Shown piece after piece: positions 7,868-15,328 of a DNA stretch of 23,528 bases. The first letter of the stretch is position 1. Each line of letters begins with the position of its first letter. Location of the stretch: the NCBI GenBank assembly GCA_015062085.1, contig SUVI01000044.1, positions 1 to 23,528 on the forward strand. Reading direction: 5' to 3'. The DNA comes from Planctomycetaceae bacterium. Lineage in GTDB: Bacteria > Planctomycetota > Planctomycetia > Pirellulales > Thermoguttaceae. The notes beneath the pieces are model-generated. The model did not search any database. It saw only the letters and a list, made by a program, of their open reading frames with translations, and was not told the origin of the DNA. Position numbers and translations under genes: made by a program.

Positions 7868-10800
7868 CTATTTGGCTGTGAGCAGATTTACGAGCATGGT
7901 TTTTCCCTGCGAATCATTCAGGACCGGGCTTTCACGTTTCATCTGCAGATAGTCTCTTTGGACTGCCGCAAGGACACGCTGGGGATCCATCGTTCCGCCA
8001 AGTTTTCCTTTAACGAAGACGCGGTCCTGGAAGAGAAAGATCGAGATCGCTGCGTCTGGGATCTCACGATTGAGCCGATCTTCCGTGAGTTTCGCCCATG
8101 ACGCGAGCGTCTGGCTCCGCGGGTCGCCGTTTTGTACTTCGACACGGAAAAGCATGGGCTCGAGCTCTTCGTCGATGAACTCAACTCGGACGCGTGTCTG
8201 TCCTGGGAATTTCCCGATGAGCGCCAACTGCGTGGAACTCAGTTCCAGCGAATCGCACGCAGACGGAGTTTCGACTAAGATCCTGCGGACCGCACTGTCT
8301 GCGTTCAGTACGACTCCTTCGCAGGGACGGAGCGTCACGAGACGTTCCTCAAGCCCCGCGTCGGCAAACAAAAATGAATTTGAGGCATCTGCGTTTGCCT
8401 GAACGCCTGCGGAAACCGGAGTCTGAACGCCTGCGGAAACCGGAGTCTGAACGCCTGCGGAAACCGGAGTCTGAACGCCTGCGTAGGTCTGTTTGTGGCG
8501 GGGCTGTGGGGCGGCAGGAACGGAAGCAGGAACGGAGGCTTGAGCGTTTGCGGGCACGCTGCTTTTGGCTCGGCGTTTCTTGCCGGAGAGCTTCACGAAT
8601 CCCGGCGCTTCACTTTTCCCTGAATTTTCACTTGCCGCAAATTCTCTGGCATTCGGATCCTGCACACGCTCTGTCGGCGCTGCCCCGCGTGCGTTGGGAT
8701 CCAAAACACGGACGTCTGAAACTGCGCCACGGGCGTTTGGATCCAGCGTACGGGGATCCTGAGCGTGTGCTTGTGCTCGAGTTTGACCGGGCTCCTGAAG
8801 ATCCGATCCTTCCGGAGCCGAAGTTTCCTGAAGCGAGTCCAGTTCCTGACCGCTTTGGAGATACGTTTCCTCCGAAGCAGACTTTGGCTTTTTGGAGGCA
8901 CGCAATTTTACGAATCCCGGCCGGCTTTCTTCCGTTCCTTTGGCATCAGTACTGCCGTTTGGATCTTCCAGAAGAAACTGATCGTCCGAGAGTGCCGCAG
9001 GATCTGAAATTTGATGCGGAGCCGCAAGCGCAGCATTGGATCTTGCTTGGTCGGGACGCGGTGTCTGCGTTTCTAAACGGCGCATGACTTCATCGACAGT
9101 ACGTTCAACGACCCGTTCCGCGATCTGATCTGCGAGTTCGTCTGCGAATTCACCTGCGAATGTTTCGGCCGTCTGTTTGGAAAGTTCCTGCGCTGCATTT
9201 TCCACGGCTTCATCCGCAACTTCCCGTGCGATCGTTTCTGCGGTCTCTTTTGCCGTCTGGCGAGCGGTTTTTTCTGCCGTGTCGCGCGCTGCTGCTTCAA
9301 GTTTCTTTTCGGTCTCTTTCTGAACGGTCTCTTTGGTAGAGACTTCTACGGAAATGAAGGATTCATTTTTAGTACTGCCGTCTCCTTCGTGTTCCGCATT
9401 CATTCCCGATTCCGGAGACTCCAGGATCAATTCTCCCAAAGCATCAGCGTGTGAATTTTTCGCTTTTTCGGGAGTTTTCTCCGGTTTCGCCGGACTTTCT
9501 TCTTCATCGCCTTCAAAATTCAGGAGCAGCTCGTCTTCTGAAATGGTTTCCGGTGCGCGGGAGCCTTCGTCCGACTTTGAAATTTTCATCTCAGCCCCGT
9601 TTTTTTCAGCCGTTTCTGCTTCTGCTTCTGTTTCTGCTTCTGTTTCTGCTTCTTTCATTTCCTCTGCAGGATCTGCCAGGAGCAGATCGGCGTCTTCCGT
9701 CTCGGCACTTTCTTTGGCGTCGGCTTTGGCGTCAGCGTTTTCTTCATTTTGTGGAGGTTCTGCCGTTTTTTCATCCGGAGTTTCATCTGGAGTTTCATCT
9801 GGAGTTTCATCTGGAGTTTCATCTGGAGTTTCATCCGGAGTTTCATCTGGAGTTTCATCTGGAGTTTCATCTGGAGTTTCATCCGGAGCATGAACGACTT
9901 CGATCTGAAATTCACCGTCCGCATTTTCCTGAAGTTCTTCCGAAATTTCCGGAGCTGCACCGCTGGAGGCCGCGTTCAGGATCGTTCCTGCCAGTTCTTC
10001 CACGAGTCCATTTTCTTCGGTCTCTTCATCCAAAACGTCAAGCGGCCGAGCTGCCTGTGCGTCCTGTGCCCGAGCTGCCTGTGCCCGAGCTGCCTGTGTG
10101 TTCTGTGCGGCGGAAACGGCCTTGGGATCCGTTGGGGCTTTGGTTTCTTTTTCCAGTTCTTCCTGCGGGATGAGCAGAAGATCGACCTCCATTTCCTCTT
10201 CCGCAAATTCTACACTCGTTCCGGACTCGCTAATACTCTGGAGCCGCACGTTCTCGTTGGTTTCGGGAGCATCGGCAAGATGCTGGATCAAACGGATGGC
10301 GTCTTCTGACTCTTTCCCATTTGAGAGCGAGTGGACCGCCGCAGTCGAAATGGATGCCGTGTCGACTGAGCCGGAGATCGCAGAGCCGGAGATCGCAGAG
10401 CCGGAGATCGCAGAGCCGGTTTCTGTCTGTCCTGATTTCGGCATTTCCGTCTTTTCTTCTGCGGGAACGCATGAAATGGAGACGGACGTGCAGGAAATTT
10501 CGGCTTTTTCCGCGTTTTCTTCGTGGGAAACGGCATTCATGGAGACTGCGCTCATGGAAACGGAGGGAGAAACCGTCGTTTCTGAATGTGCGTCAGACTG
10601 CGATCCCGTGTTGCCGAAAGGGGATCCTTGCGTGTGAGTTTCCGTGAAAGGGGCCGTGAAAGGGACCGCGGCCGGCTCGTTCTGCGGAATTGCGATCTGG
10701 GAATGCTTCGGAAAAAGTTTTTCCCTTTCGATCCCCAAATCGAACAGATCCAGCTTCGTGCCCGATTTTTTTTCTGCGGGATCCGCGCTGGGATCCTGTA

Positions 10801-13120
10801 CGGCCGACTGTGACGGTGTATCGCTGAGGTGGTCCGGGCTGTCTGTGACGATCTGATCTTCAGTCTGAAATTCAGTCTGATCTTCAGTCTGAAATTCCTC
10901 AGAAACGCGGAGGTCCTGTGATTTTTTGGCCAACTCCTGATTCTGGGAAGCTCGCGTTCCCGTTGAGATCATACTCTCGAGCGATTCGGAAGAAAGTTCC
11001 AGATCGAAACGCGTTTCCGGAGCCGTTTCAGCGGCACGGGCACGGCGAGCCGGAGCTTTTTCCAAGCGGCGGACTCGTTTCGGACCATTGAGGCGTTTGG
11101 CACTGGAAGCCGTCGGCATTTTCCCGTCCGTTTTGACTTGAGCGGGAGTCTGTCCTGCGCTTTGGACGGTTTCTTCATGGCTGACGGGCCGTACAGTGCC
11201 GACTTGGGGACCATTTCCCCAGCTTTCCTCAAGGACTGCGCGGGAAACGCACCGCATGGAATGGAATTTTCCGAGCGATCCTGCGGGTTTTTCGAGTGCC
11301 GCAATGGCAGAATCGAAAGAGTTTTCCAGATTCTGCTCCATTTCACTTTGGCGAGCTGCTGTTTTCTGAGGGCCGTTTTTTGACGGCGCAGCCGATTTTT
11401 CTGGAAGCTCTGCGAGTTCCGTGGAAACTTCCGCTCCCATCTGGCCGGCGATCTGAGCCGCTTCCGGTTTCGTTTCGGATCCTGCCTTGATTTCCGGGTC
11501 GATTTCCGGCTCGAGACTCAATTCCGGGGGAAGATCGAGTGACGGCGGAACGCTCAGATCCGTGTCGATCTCCGCGACCTGGGAAGATCCGGCGGAAGTT
11601 TCATCTTTCGGACTTCCAGGGACCTCCAGAGCCGTACTGAGTTCCTCATCCAGCTTTGAGTTCCGCTCGCGATTTTCGGATCTGTCGGCCGTTTGCGAAA
11701 TTGCGGGGGCCGTGCCGTTTGAAACTGGCTGGACGTTCACGACTGCGCTTTCCGGAACTGTCAGGTCGGTGTCGATACTGTCGGTGTCGAAGTCTTCGTT
11801 TTTCTCTTCGTCGGATCCGTCCGCAAGAACGGGAGGTGCCGGAAGTGCATCCAGCGAGGCGGCTCCGATTTCAGATGGAAGAGCCTCGGCGGTTTCAGAA
11901 ACGGCATTCTGGGCCAATTCTGAAGCGGGGCCGGGATCAGAAAGCGTGCTCGGAAGCTGGTCGGGAAGTTCACCGGAATGCGCGTTCGGCCCGCCCATCA
12001 AGGCTCCGGAACGTGATGCGTCTTTGGAGGCTGAGTTTTCGGAAATGGACGGCATTTCAGACTGGAGGCTAGAGTCTTGGGACGCAAAACTCTGCGGCGC
12101 TCCGCCATTTTGCGGCACACTCTCCTCTTCCCAGTTCTGAGGGATCAGACCCGTCCCTTCCCACGTTTTGAGTTCACGTCTTGGGAATTCCTGAACAGAA
12201 GTTTCCGCCGACGGTTTCGCTGCGGCTTCATTTCCAAGCACCGTTGCGCTTTCATGCACCGTTGCATCTTGAGTTTTTCCGATTTGCGGATCTGCATTTT
12301 TCGGAGCTTTTTCTGATGCAAGCATGATCGATTCGGGAACTGCGTCAAGAGCGGGATCTTCCGTGGGAACTGATTTTGTTTCCGCGTCGGCAGCTTGGGA
12401 AGGATCCAGAGCATTACCGGCAGCCGGTGCGATCGGCATCGGTACGGCAGGTGGAGCCGGAAGGGAAGTCAGGCCGCTCGGCAGTTCTTCCGGCAGTTCT
12501 TCCGGAAGACTTTGAGGAAGGTCCTGCGAGAACGTATCCCTGCGCATTTCTTTCTGTGCACTGCTCTGTGCACTGCTCTGTGCACTGCTCTGCGCACTGC
12601 TCTGTGCACTGTTCTGTGCACTGTTCTGTGCACTGTTCTGTGCACTGTTCTGTGCACTGTTCTGTGCATCGTGCGGTACCTCACATTTTGCATTTGCAGA
12701 GAGACGGGACGCTTCATCCTCGGCAGATGCAGAAACCGTTCCCTCTGCCTTTTTTTCCCAATTGGGATCTACCCATGACGGAAGAGCGGTCTCTTGGGGG
12801 GATGGAACGCGGTTTTCTATGGGGTCCGGATCCGCAAGCGAGATACTGTCCGGAAGTTTCTGAGCGTGGACCTCTTCTGCATGAAAAGCGTGCGTCATGA
12901 AGAAAATGAGGCCTGCCGTCAAAACCGGGACCGATAAAAGCGGGGCCGTCAAAACCGGGGCCGTCAAAACAGTCAGAAATTCATCGCACTTTTTCCCCGA
13001 AAGCCATGAAAATTGGAAAAGCCCCCAATTTGGCTGCGAACTTCTGCTTCCGTGACGGTCGGCACGTGAGCGGAAAAAAAGTAAAATGGATCTTCTGAAC
13101 TTTTTCATTTTTTTTCTCAT
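7868..13120 (-). CDS. Giant repeat-rich acidic protein with C-terminal pilus/secretin N-terminal-like module
   Basis: The frame is open for 1750 codons. N-terminal basic residues lead into an Ala/Leu/Val-rich hydrophobic segment (about 47-75) ending near H-A, a probable late signal peptide or anchor. Residues about 90-1580 are low-complexity, rich in E, S, A, P and Q and probably disordered. They contain tandem A-Q-N-S/A-Q-S-S, S-A-I-S-G, T-P-D-E and V-S-A-G-V-Q-T-P repeats and a long Ala/Glu/Thr-rich amphipathic helix ending M-R-R-L-E. The last ~160 residues are folded-looking. The L-x-P-C-E-G-V-V-L-N-A-D-S-A-V-R-R-I block with L-A-L-I-G-K-F-P-G-Q-T-R-V-R-V resembles the domain preceding secretins in CpaC-type proteins (PF13629). 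A BON-like stretch follows, ending V-N-L-L. No secretin barrel follows. The start is uncertain: ATG 13120 and ATG 13108 both have weak ribosome sites. A cell-envelope role is inferred. Confidence 0.75.
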   Translation of the reverse strand: MRKKMKKFRRSILLFFRSRADRHGSRSSQPNWGLFQFSWLSGKKCDEFLTVLTAPVLTAPLLSVPVLTAGLIFFMTHAFHAEEVHAQKLPDSISLADPDPIENRVPSPQETALPSWVDPNWEKKAEGTVSASAEDEASRLSANAKCEVPHDAQNSAQNSAQNSAQNSAQNSAQSSAQSSAQSSAQSSAQKEMRRDTFSQDLPQSLPEELPEELPSGLTSLPAPPAVPMPIAPAAGNALDPSQAADAETKSVPTEDPALDAVPESIMLASEKAPKNADPQIGKTQDATVHESATVLGNEAAAKPSAETSVQEFPRRELKTWEGTGLIPQNWEEESVPQNGGAPQSFASQDSSLQSEMPSISENSASKDASRSGALMGGPNAHSGELPDQLPSTLSDPGPASELAQNAVSETAEALPSEIGAASLDALPAPPVLADGSDEEKNEDFDTDSIDTDLTVPESAVVNVQPVSNGTAPAISQTADRSENRERNSKLDEELSTALEVPGSPKDETSAGSSQVAEIDTDLSVPPSLDLPPELSLEPEIDPEIKAGSETKPEAAQIAGQMGAEVSTELAELPEKSAAPSKNGPQKTAARQSEMEQNLENSFDSAIAALEKPAGSLGKFHSMRCVSRAVLEESWGNGPQVGTVRPVSHEETVQSAGQTPAQVKTDGKMPTASSAKRLNGPKRVRRLEKAPARRARAAETAPETRFDLELSSESLESMISTGTRASQNQELAKKSQDLRVSEEFQTEDQTEFQTEDQIVTDSPDHLSDTPSQSAVQDPSADPAEKKSGTKLDLFDLGIEREKLFPKHSQIAIPQNEPAAVPFTAPFTETHTQGSPFGNTGSQSDAHSETTVSPSVSMSAVSMNAVSHEENAEKAEISCTSVSISCVPAEEKTEMPKSGQTETGSAISGSAISGSAISGSVDTASISTAAVHSLSNGKESEDAIRLIQHLADAPETNENVRLQSISESGTSVEFAEEEMEVDLLLIPQEELEKETKAPTDPKAVSAAQNTQAARAQAARAQDAQAARPLDVLDEETEENGLVEELAGTILNAASSGAAPEISEELQENADGEFQIEVVHAPDETPDETPDETPDETPDETPDETPDETPDETPDETPDEKTAEPPQNEENADAKADAKESAETEDADLLLADPAEEMKEAETEAETEAEAETAEKNGAEMKISKSDEGSRAPETISEDELLLNFEGDEEESPAKPEKTPEKAKNSHADALGELILESPESGMNAEHEGDGSTKNESFISVEVSTKETVQKETEKKLEAAARDTAEKTARQTAKETAETIAREVADEAVENAAQELSKQTAETFAGEFADELADQIAERVVERTVDEVMRRLETQTPRPDQARSNAALAAPHQISDPAALSDDQFLLEDPNGSTDAKGTEESRPGFVKLRASKKPKSASEETYLQSGQELDSLQETSAPEGSDLQEPGQTRAQAHAQDPRTLDPNARGAVSDVRVLDPNARGAAPTERVQDPNAREFAASENSGKSEAPGFVKLSGKKRRAKSSVPANAQASVPASVPAAPQPRHKQTYAGVQTPVSAGVQTPVSAGVQTPVSAGVQANADASNSFLFADAGLEERLVTLRPCEGVVLNADSAVRRILVETPSACDSLELSSTQLALIGKFPGQTRVRVEFIDEELEPMLFRVEVQNGDPRSQTLASWAKLTEDRLNREIPDAAISIFLFQDRVFVKGKLGGTMDPQRVLAAVQRDYLQMKRESPVLNDSQGKTMLVNLLTAK
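8401..8490 (-). repeat. 24-bp in-frame tandem repeat in the giant gene
   Basis: Three identical 24-bp units start at 8401, 8425 and 8449, with a partial fourth to about 8490. They encode V-S-A-G-V-Q-T-P. Their identity suggests a recent expansion. Confidence 0.9.
9771..9890 (-). repeat. 12-bp in-frame tandem repeat encoding T-P-D-E
   Basis: Ten 12-bp units (9771-9890) encode one A-P-D-E and nine T-P-D-E tetrapeptides. The units differ only by a synonymous C/T. This gives a stiff acidic Pro-rich spacer and is a likely length-variable locus. Confidence 0.95.
10368..10412 (-). repeat. 15-bp in-frame tandem repeat encoding S-A-I-S-G
   Basis: Three identical 15-bp units, with a partial fourth, encode S-A-I-S-G inside the disordered region of the giant protein. 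Confidence 0.85.
12553..12660 (-). repeat. 12-bp in-frame tandem repeat encoding A-Q-N-S / A-Q-S-S
   Basis: Nine 12-bp units of TCTGTGCACTGT or TCTGTGCACTGC type encode five A-Q-N-S-type and four A-Q-S-S-type tetrapeptides. A single base separates the two classes, which are grouped in blocks as expected from stepwise duplication. Confidence 0.95.
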
Positions 13121-13250
13121 CAGGTTTGGACTCTGGTTAGACGTTCATTCTTATTATCGGCAAGATGAAGTGGGTTGGATTATCTAAAATGGGTAAGTTT
13201 TAACGATTTTTTTGAATTTTCGGCCTGTCTGTGATTGGGAGGACTCTTGC

Positions 13251-13364
13251 ATGGGGCAGGTAAATGGATGGGTGTTCCGTATGGTCTGTGTGGTTTGGTG
13301 TGAAGAATGGGATTGCGAGACGGAGGCAGGATGGGGCCGCTTGGGAGCGTTTGCGAGTCCGTAG
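13251..13364 (+). CDS. Possible 37-residue Trp/Cys-containing small protein
   Basis: ATG 13251 is preceded by GGGAGG at eight bases' distance, an excellent Shine-Dalgarno site. The frame runs 37 codons to TAG 13362-13364. The peptide has four Trp (7, 16, 20, 28) and three Cys (13, 17, 22) with a hydrophobic first half; I recognise no family. The stretch 13220-13360 is strikingly G-rich on the plus strand and lies between the divergent giant gene and prs. It could therefore instead be a structured RNA or promoter-proximal region with a chance ORF. No promoter of its own is obvious. It does not overlap the prs promoter at 13464-13491. Confidence 0.3.
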   Translation: MGQVNGWVFRMVCVVWCEEWDCETEAGWGRLGAFASP

Positions 13365-13463
13365 TGTCCCTCTTTTCGAGAGTTTTTACGGAATAAATTC
13401 TTTTTTCTGAAAAAATTTTTTTACTTTTTCTATTTCCTTGAAGAAAATCGTGCCCTGTCCCCC

Positions 13464-13491
13464 TTTAGAAATTTTCAGGATGCGCTATAAT
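13464..13491 (+). promoter_or_regulatory. Probable prs promoter
   Basis: TTTAGA (13464-13469) and a perfect TATAAT (13486-13491) are 16 bp apart. The predicted start of transcription gives a leader of about 90 nt before ATG 13586. Confidence 0.55.
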
Positions 13492-13585
13492 GAGTGAAAA
13501 TCAGTATTTTTCCGTTTCTCCGAAAATCTTATTTTCGGTATGGATTCGGATCGCACGAGCTTTTCATTATTTTAGAGGACAGATC

Positions 13586-14536
13586 ATGAAAATTTTTACT
13601 GGACGCGCAAATCCTGCACTGGCCAAAGGGATCTCGGATTTCCTTCGTCAGCCTTTAGGTAATCTGACGATCACGAATTTCCCGGATGGAGAGATTTTCT
13701 GCAAGATCAACGATAATGTCCGCGGTCATGATATTTTCATCGTCCAGCCGACCTGCCAGCCGGTGAATGAAAGTCTGGTCGAGCTGTTGATCCTCATTGA
13801 GAGTTTCCGTCGTGCCAGTGCGCGTCGCATCACGTGCGTGGTTCCTTACTATGGTTACGCGCGTCAGGACCGAAAAGACGACGGCCGCGTTCCGATCACG
13901 GCGAAATTGGTCGCCAACCTTCTGACCGAAGCGGGAGCGGACCGCATCATCTCGATGGACCTTCACGCTGCGCAGATCGAAGGTTTCTTCAATATTCCGG
14001 TCGATCATCTGAATGCAGGGATCATCTTGGACAAATACTTCAAGTCGCTCCAGATCCCGGAAGAAGAATTGGTCATCGTCAGCCCGGATGCCGGCGGTGC
14101 GAAACGTTCCCTCAAGCACCAGCATGTTCTCGGCGGCGGTCTGGCGATCGTCGATAAACGCCGTTCCAGCGCGACGGACACGGTCCAGGCAAACATTACC
14201 GGGGATTCGGTCGAAGGAAAGACTGCGATCCTTTTTGACGACATGATCAGCACGGCCGGTTCGATCTGCGGTGCTGCGAAAATGATCAAGGACGCAGGCG
14301 CAGCGAAAGTCTACATTGCGGCGACGCACGCTGTATTCTGCGGATCGGCAGTGGAAAAACTGAATGCGGCACCGGTCGAAGAGATCGTCGTGACGGACAC
14401 GATCCCGCTCACTCCGGAACGCACGCCGAACCGTCTGCGTGTCCTTTCTGTCGCGGAACTGCTGGGCGAAGCGATCCGGCGCATCCACTTCAACGAATCG
14501 ATCAGCTGCCTCTTCCGTGATTCGGAGGAAGGTTAG
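13586..14536 (+). CDS. prs: Ribose-phosphate pyrophosphokinase (PRPP synthetase)
   Basis: The enzyme transfers pyrophosphate from ATP to ribose 5-phosphate to make PRPP for nucleotide, His and Trp synthesis, in the cytosol. From ATG 13586 it has 316 residues, the normal class I length. AGAGGA lies six bases upstream, and the start M-K-I-F-T-G fits the family. A longer frame from 13490 would begin inside the promoter region and is rejected. Key motifs are the ATP-binding Y-A-R-Q-D-R-K (91-97), D-L-H-A-A-Q-I-E-G-F-F (125-135) and the PRPP-binding loop I-L-F-D-D-M-I-S-T-A-G-S (215-226). In that loop Ser and Ala replace the usual Asp-Thr-Gly-Gly pattern. The gene stands alone: its own promoter lies upstream and a 14-bp tandem repeat begins 20 bp after the stop. 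Confidence 0.95.
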   Translation: MKIFTGRANPALAKGISDFLRQPLGNLTITNFPDGEIFCKINDNVRGHDIFIVQPTCQPVNESLVELLILIESFRRASARRITCVVPYYGYARQDRKDDGRVPITAKLVANLLTEAGADRIISMDLHAAQIEGFFNIPVDHLNAGIILDKYFKSLQIPEEELVIVSPDAGGAKRSLKHQHVLGGGLAIVDKRRSSATDTVQANITGDSVEGKTAILFDDMISTAGSICGAAKMIKDAGAAKVYIAATHAVFCGSAVEKLNAAPVEEIVVTDTIPLTPERTPNRLRVLSVAELLGEAIRRIHFNESISCLFRDSEEG

Positions 14537-14556
14537 TTTTTCGAGCGGCAGGTTTT

Positions 14557-14667
14557 GACGGACGGAACTTGACGGACGGAACTTGACGGACGGAACTTGA
14601 CGGACGGAACTTGACGGACGGAACTTGACGGACGGAACTTGACGGACGGAACTTGACGGACGGAATA
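14557..14667. repeat. 14-bp tandem repeat, eight units
   Basis: Eight head-to-tail units of GACGGACGGAACTT start every 14 bp from 14557. The last diverges at its final bases. The unit length is not a multiple of three and the repeat lies in the spacer after prs, so it is not coding. The units are practically identical, indicating recent expansion. Confidence 0.95.
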
Positions 14668-14714
14668 CGGCGTTGATGTTTCTAACTGTATGCCGTGCCG
14701 TTGCGAGCATCCAC

Positions 14715-14746
14715 AAAAAAAGCACCTGCGATGAGGTGCTTTTTTT
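14715..14746. terminator. Bidirectional terminator between prs and tRNA-Leu
   Basis: AAAAAAAGCACCT and AGGTGCTTTTTTT form a perfect 13-bp stem around a 6-nt loop. The T-run serves the plus strand (prs) and the A-run serves the minus strand (tRNA-Leu, whose 3' end is nine bases away). Confidence 0.9.
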
Positions 14747-14754
14747 ACGAAAAA

Positions 14755-14836
14755 TGCAAAAGAGGGGAATCGAACCCCTACGAGTTTCCTCACTGGAACC
14801 TAAATCCAGCGCGTCTGCCAGTTCCGCCACTTCTGC
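14755..14836 (-). tRNA. tRNA-Leu (anticodon UAG)
   Basis: On the minus strand the 7-bp acceptor stem GCAGAAG/CTTTTGC, the D arm, the anticodon stem CTGGA/TCCAG with loop TTTAGGT (anticodon TAG), a long class II variable arm and the T arm GGGGTTCGAATCCCC are all present. The discriminator is A and CCA is not encoded. It reads CUN codons, mainly CUA. The length is 82 nt, as expected for a leucine tRNA. Confidence 0.95.
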
Positions 14837-14875
14837 ATGGTCCGATGAAGAGAGAATTTCTCTATCGGTATTTTT

Positions 14876-14881
14876 ATTATA
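14876..14881 (-). promoter_or_regulatory. Probable -10 box of tRNA-Leu
   Basis: On the minus strand this reads TATAAT, about 40 bp before the tRNA 5' end. The -35 region is T-rich and a poor match to consensus. Confidence 0.5.
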
Positions 14882-15043
14882 GCCAGAAATGTAAAAAAGA
14901 AAAGGCCCCCGGTGCGGAATTTTAAAAAATTTTCTAGACTCCGGCTGGATCTTCTTTACCAAAACGCCAAAATCCTCCCAATGTGTTTCACAAAAAGGGA
15001 GATCGGAATAGAGAAAAGTAAAAAGAGAAACTGAAAATAAAAA

Positions 15044-15328
15044 ATGGACTGGAATTTGATCTTTGAAGCGGGAATGATGGTCTGTTTCGGCGCAAGCTGG
15101 CCGATCGGGCTCTGGAAACTTTGGACTTCCAAATCATGCGGCGGTGTAAGTCTGCGTTTCTATTCGCTCATCATTCTTGGGTATGTTCTTGGTCTGCTGC
15201 GTTTCACTGATGAATGGAACTGGGTCGGCTGGTTCTATCTCGTGAATATTGCGATGGTCTCCTCGGCAGCGGCATTGGTCATCAGTTACCGGATCCGCGA
15301 CCGAAAAAAAGCGAAAATGGAGGAGTAA
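15044..15328 (+). CDS. Small PQ-loop (SemiSWEET-like) membrane protein
   Basis: This 94-residue protein has three predicted membrane helices (about 6-24, 38-54 and 62-82) and a basic C-terminus. The stretch C-F-G-A-S-W-P-I-G-L-W-K-L-W-T-S-K-S-x-G-G-V-S-L-R-F (14-39), with a following L-G-Y-V-L-G, matches the PQ-loop repeat family. In that family a three-helix unit dimerises; relatives include sugar-carrying SemiSWEETs and lipid-linked PQ-loop proteins. The Pro at 20 sits in the helix-1 position of the PQ motif, but the Gln is Ile. The ribosome site is weak (A-rich leader, no GGAG). The gene ends with GAG GAG TAA directly against the ATG of the squalene-synthase gene, so the two are translationally coupled. 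Substrate unknown. Confidence 0.7.
   Translation: MDWNLIFEAGMMVCFGASWPIGLWKLWTSKSCGGVSLRFYSLIILGYVLGLLRFTDEWNWVGWFYLVNIAMVSSAAALVISYRIRDRKKAKMEE

Noticed and set aside
9333..10637. Ser/Ala/Val-rich plus-strand frames within the giant gene
   Set aside because: They mirror the codon repeats of the minus-strand gene and are low-complexity without start signals.
13490..13585. Upstream start for prs at 13490
   Set aside because: It begins on the TATAAT box itself and lacks a ribosome site; ATG 13586 has AGAGGA and the family N-terminus.
13655..14962. 435-codon minus-strand frame over prs and tRNA-Leu
   Set aside because: It runs through an unmistakable prs gene, a noncoding 14-bp repeat and a tRNA.
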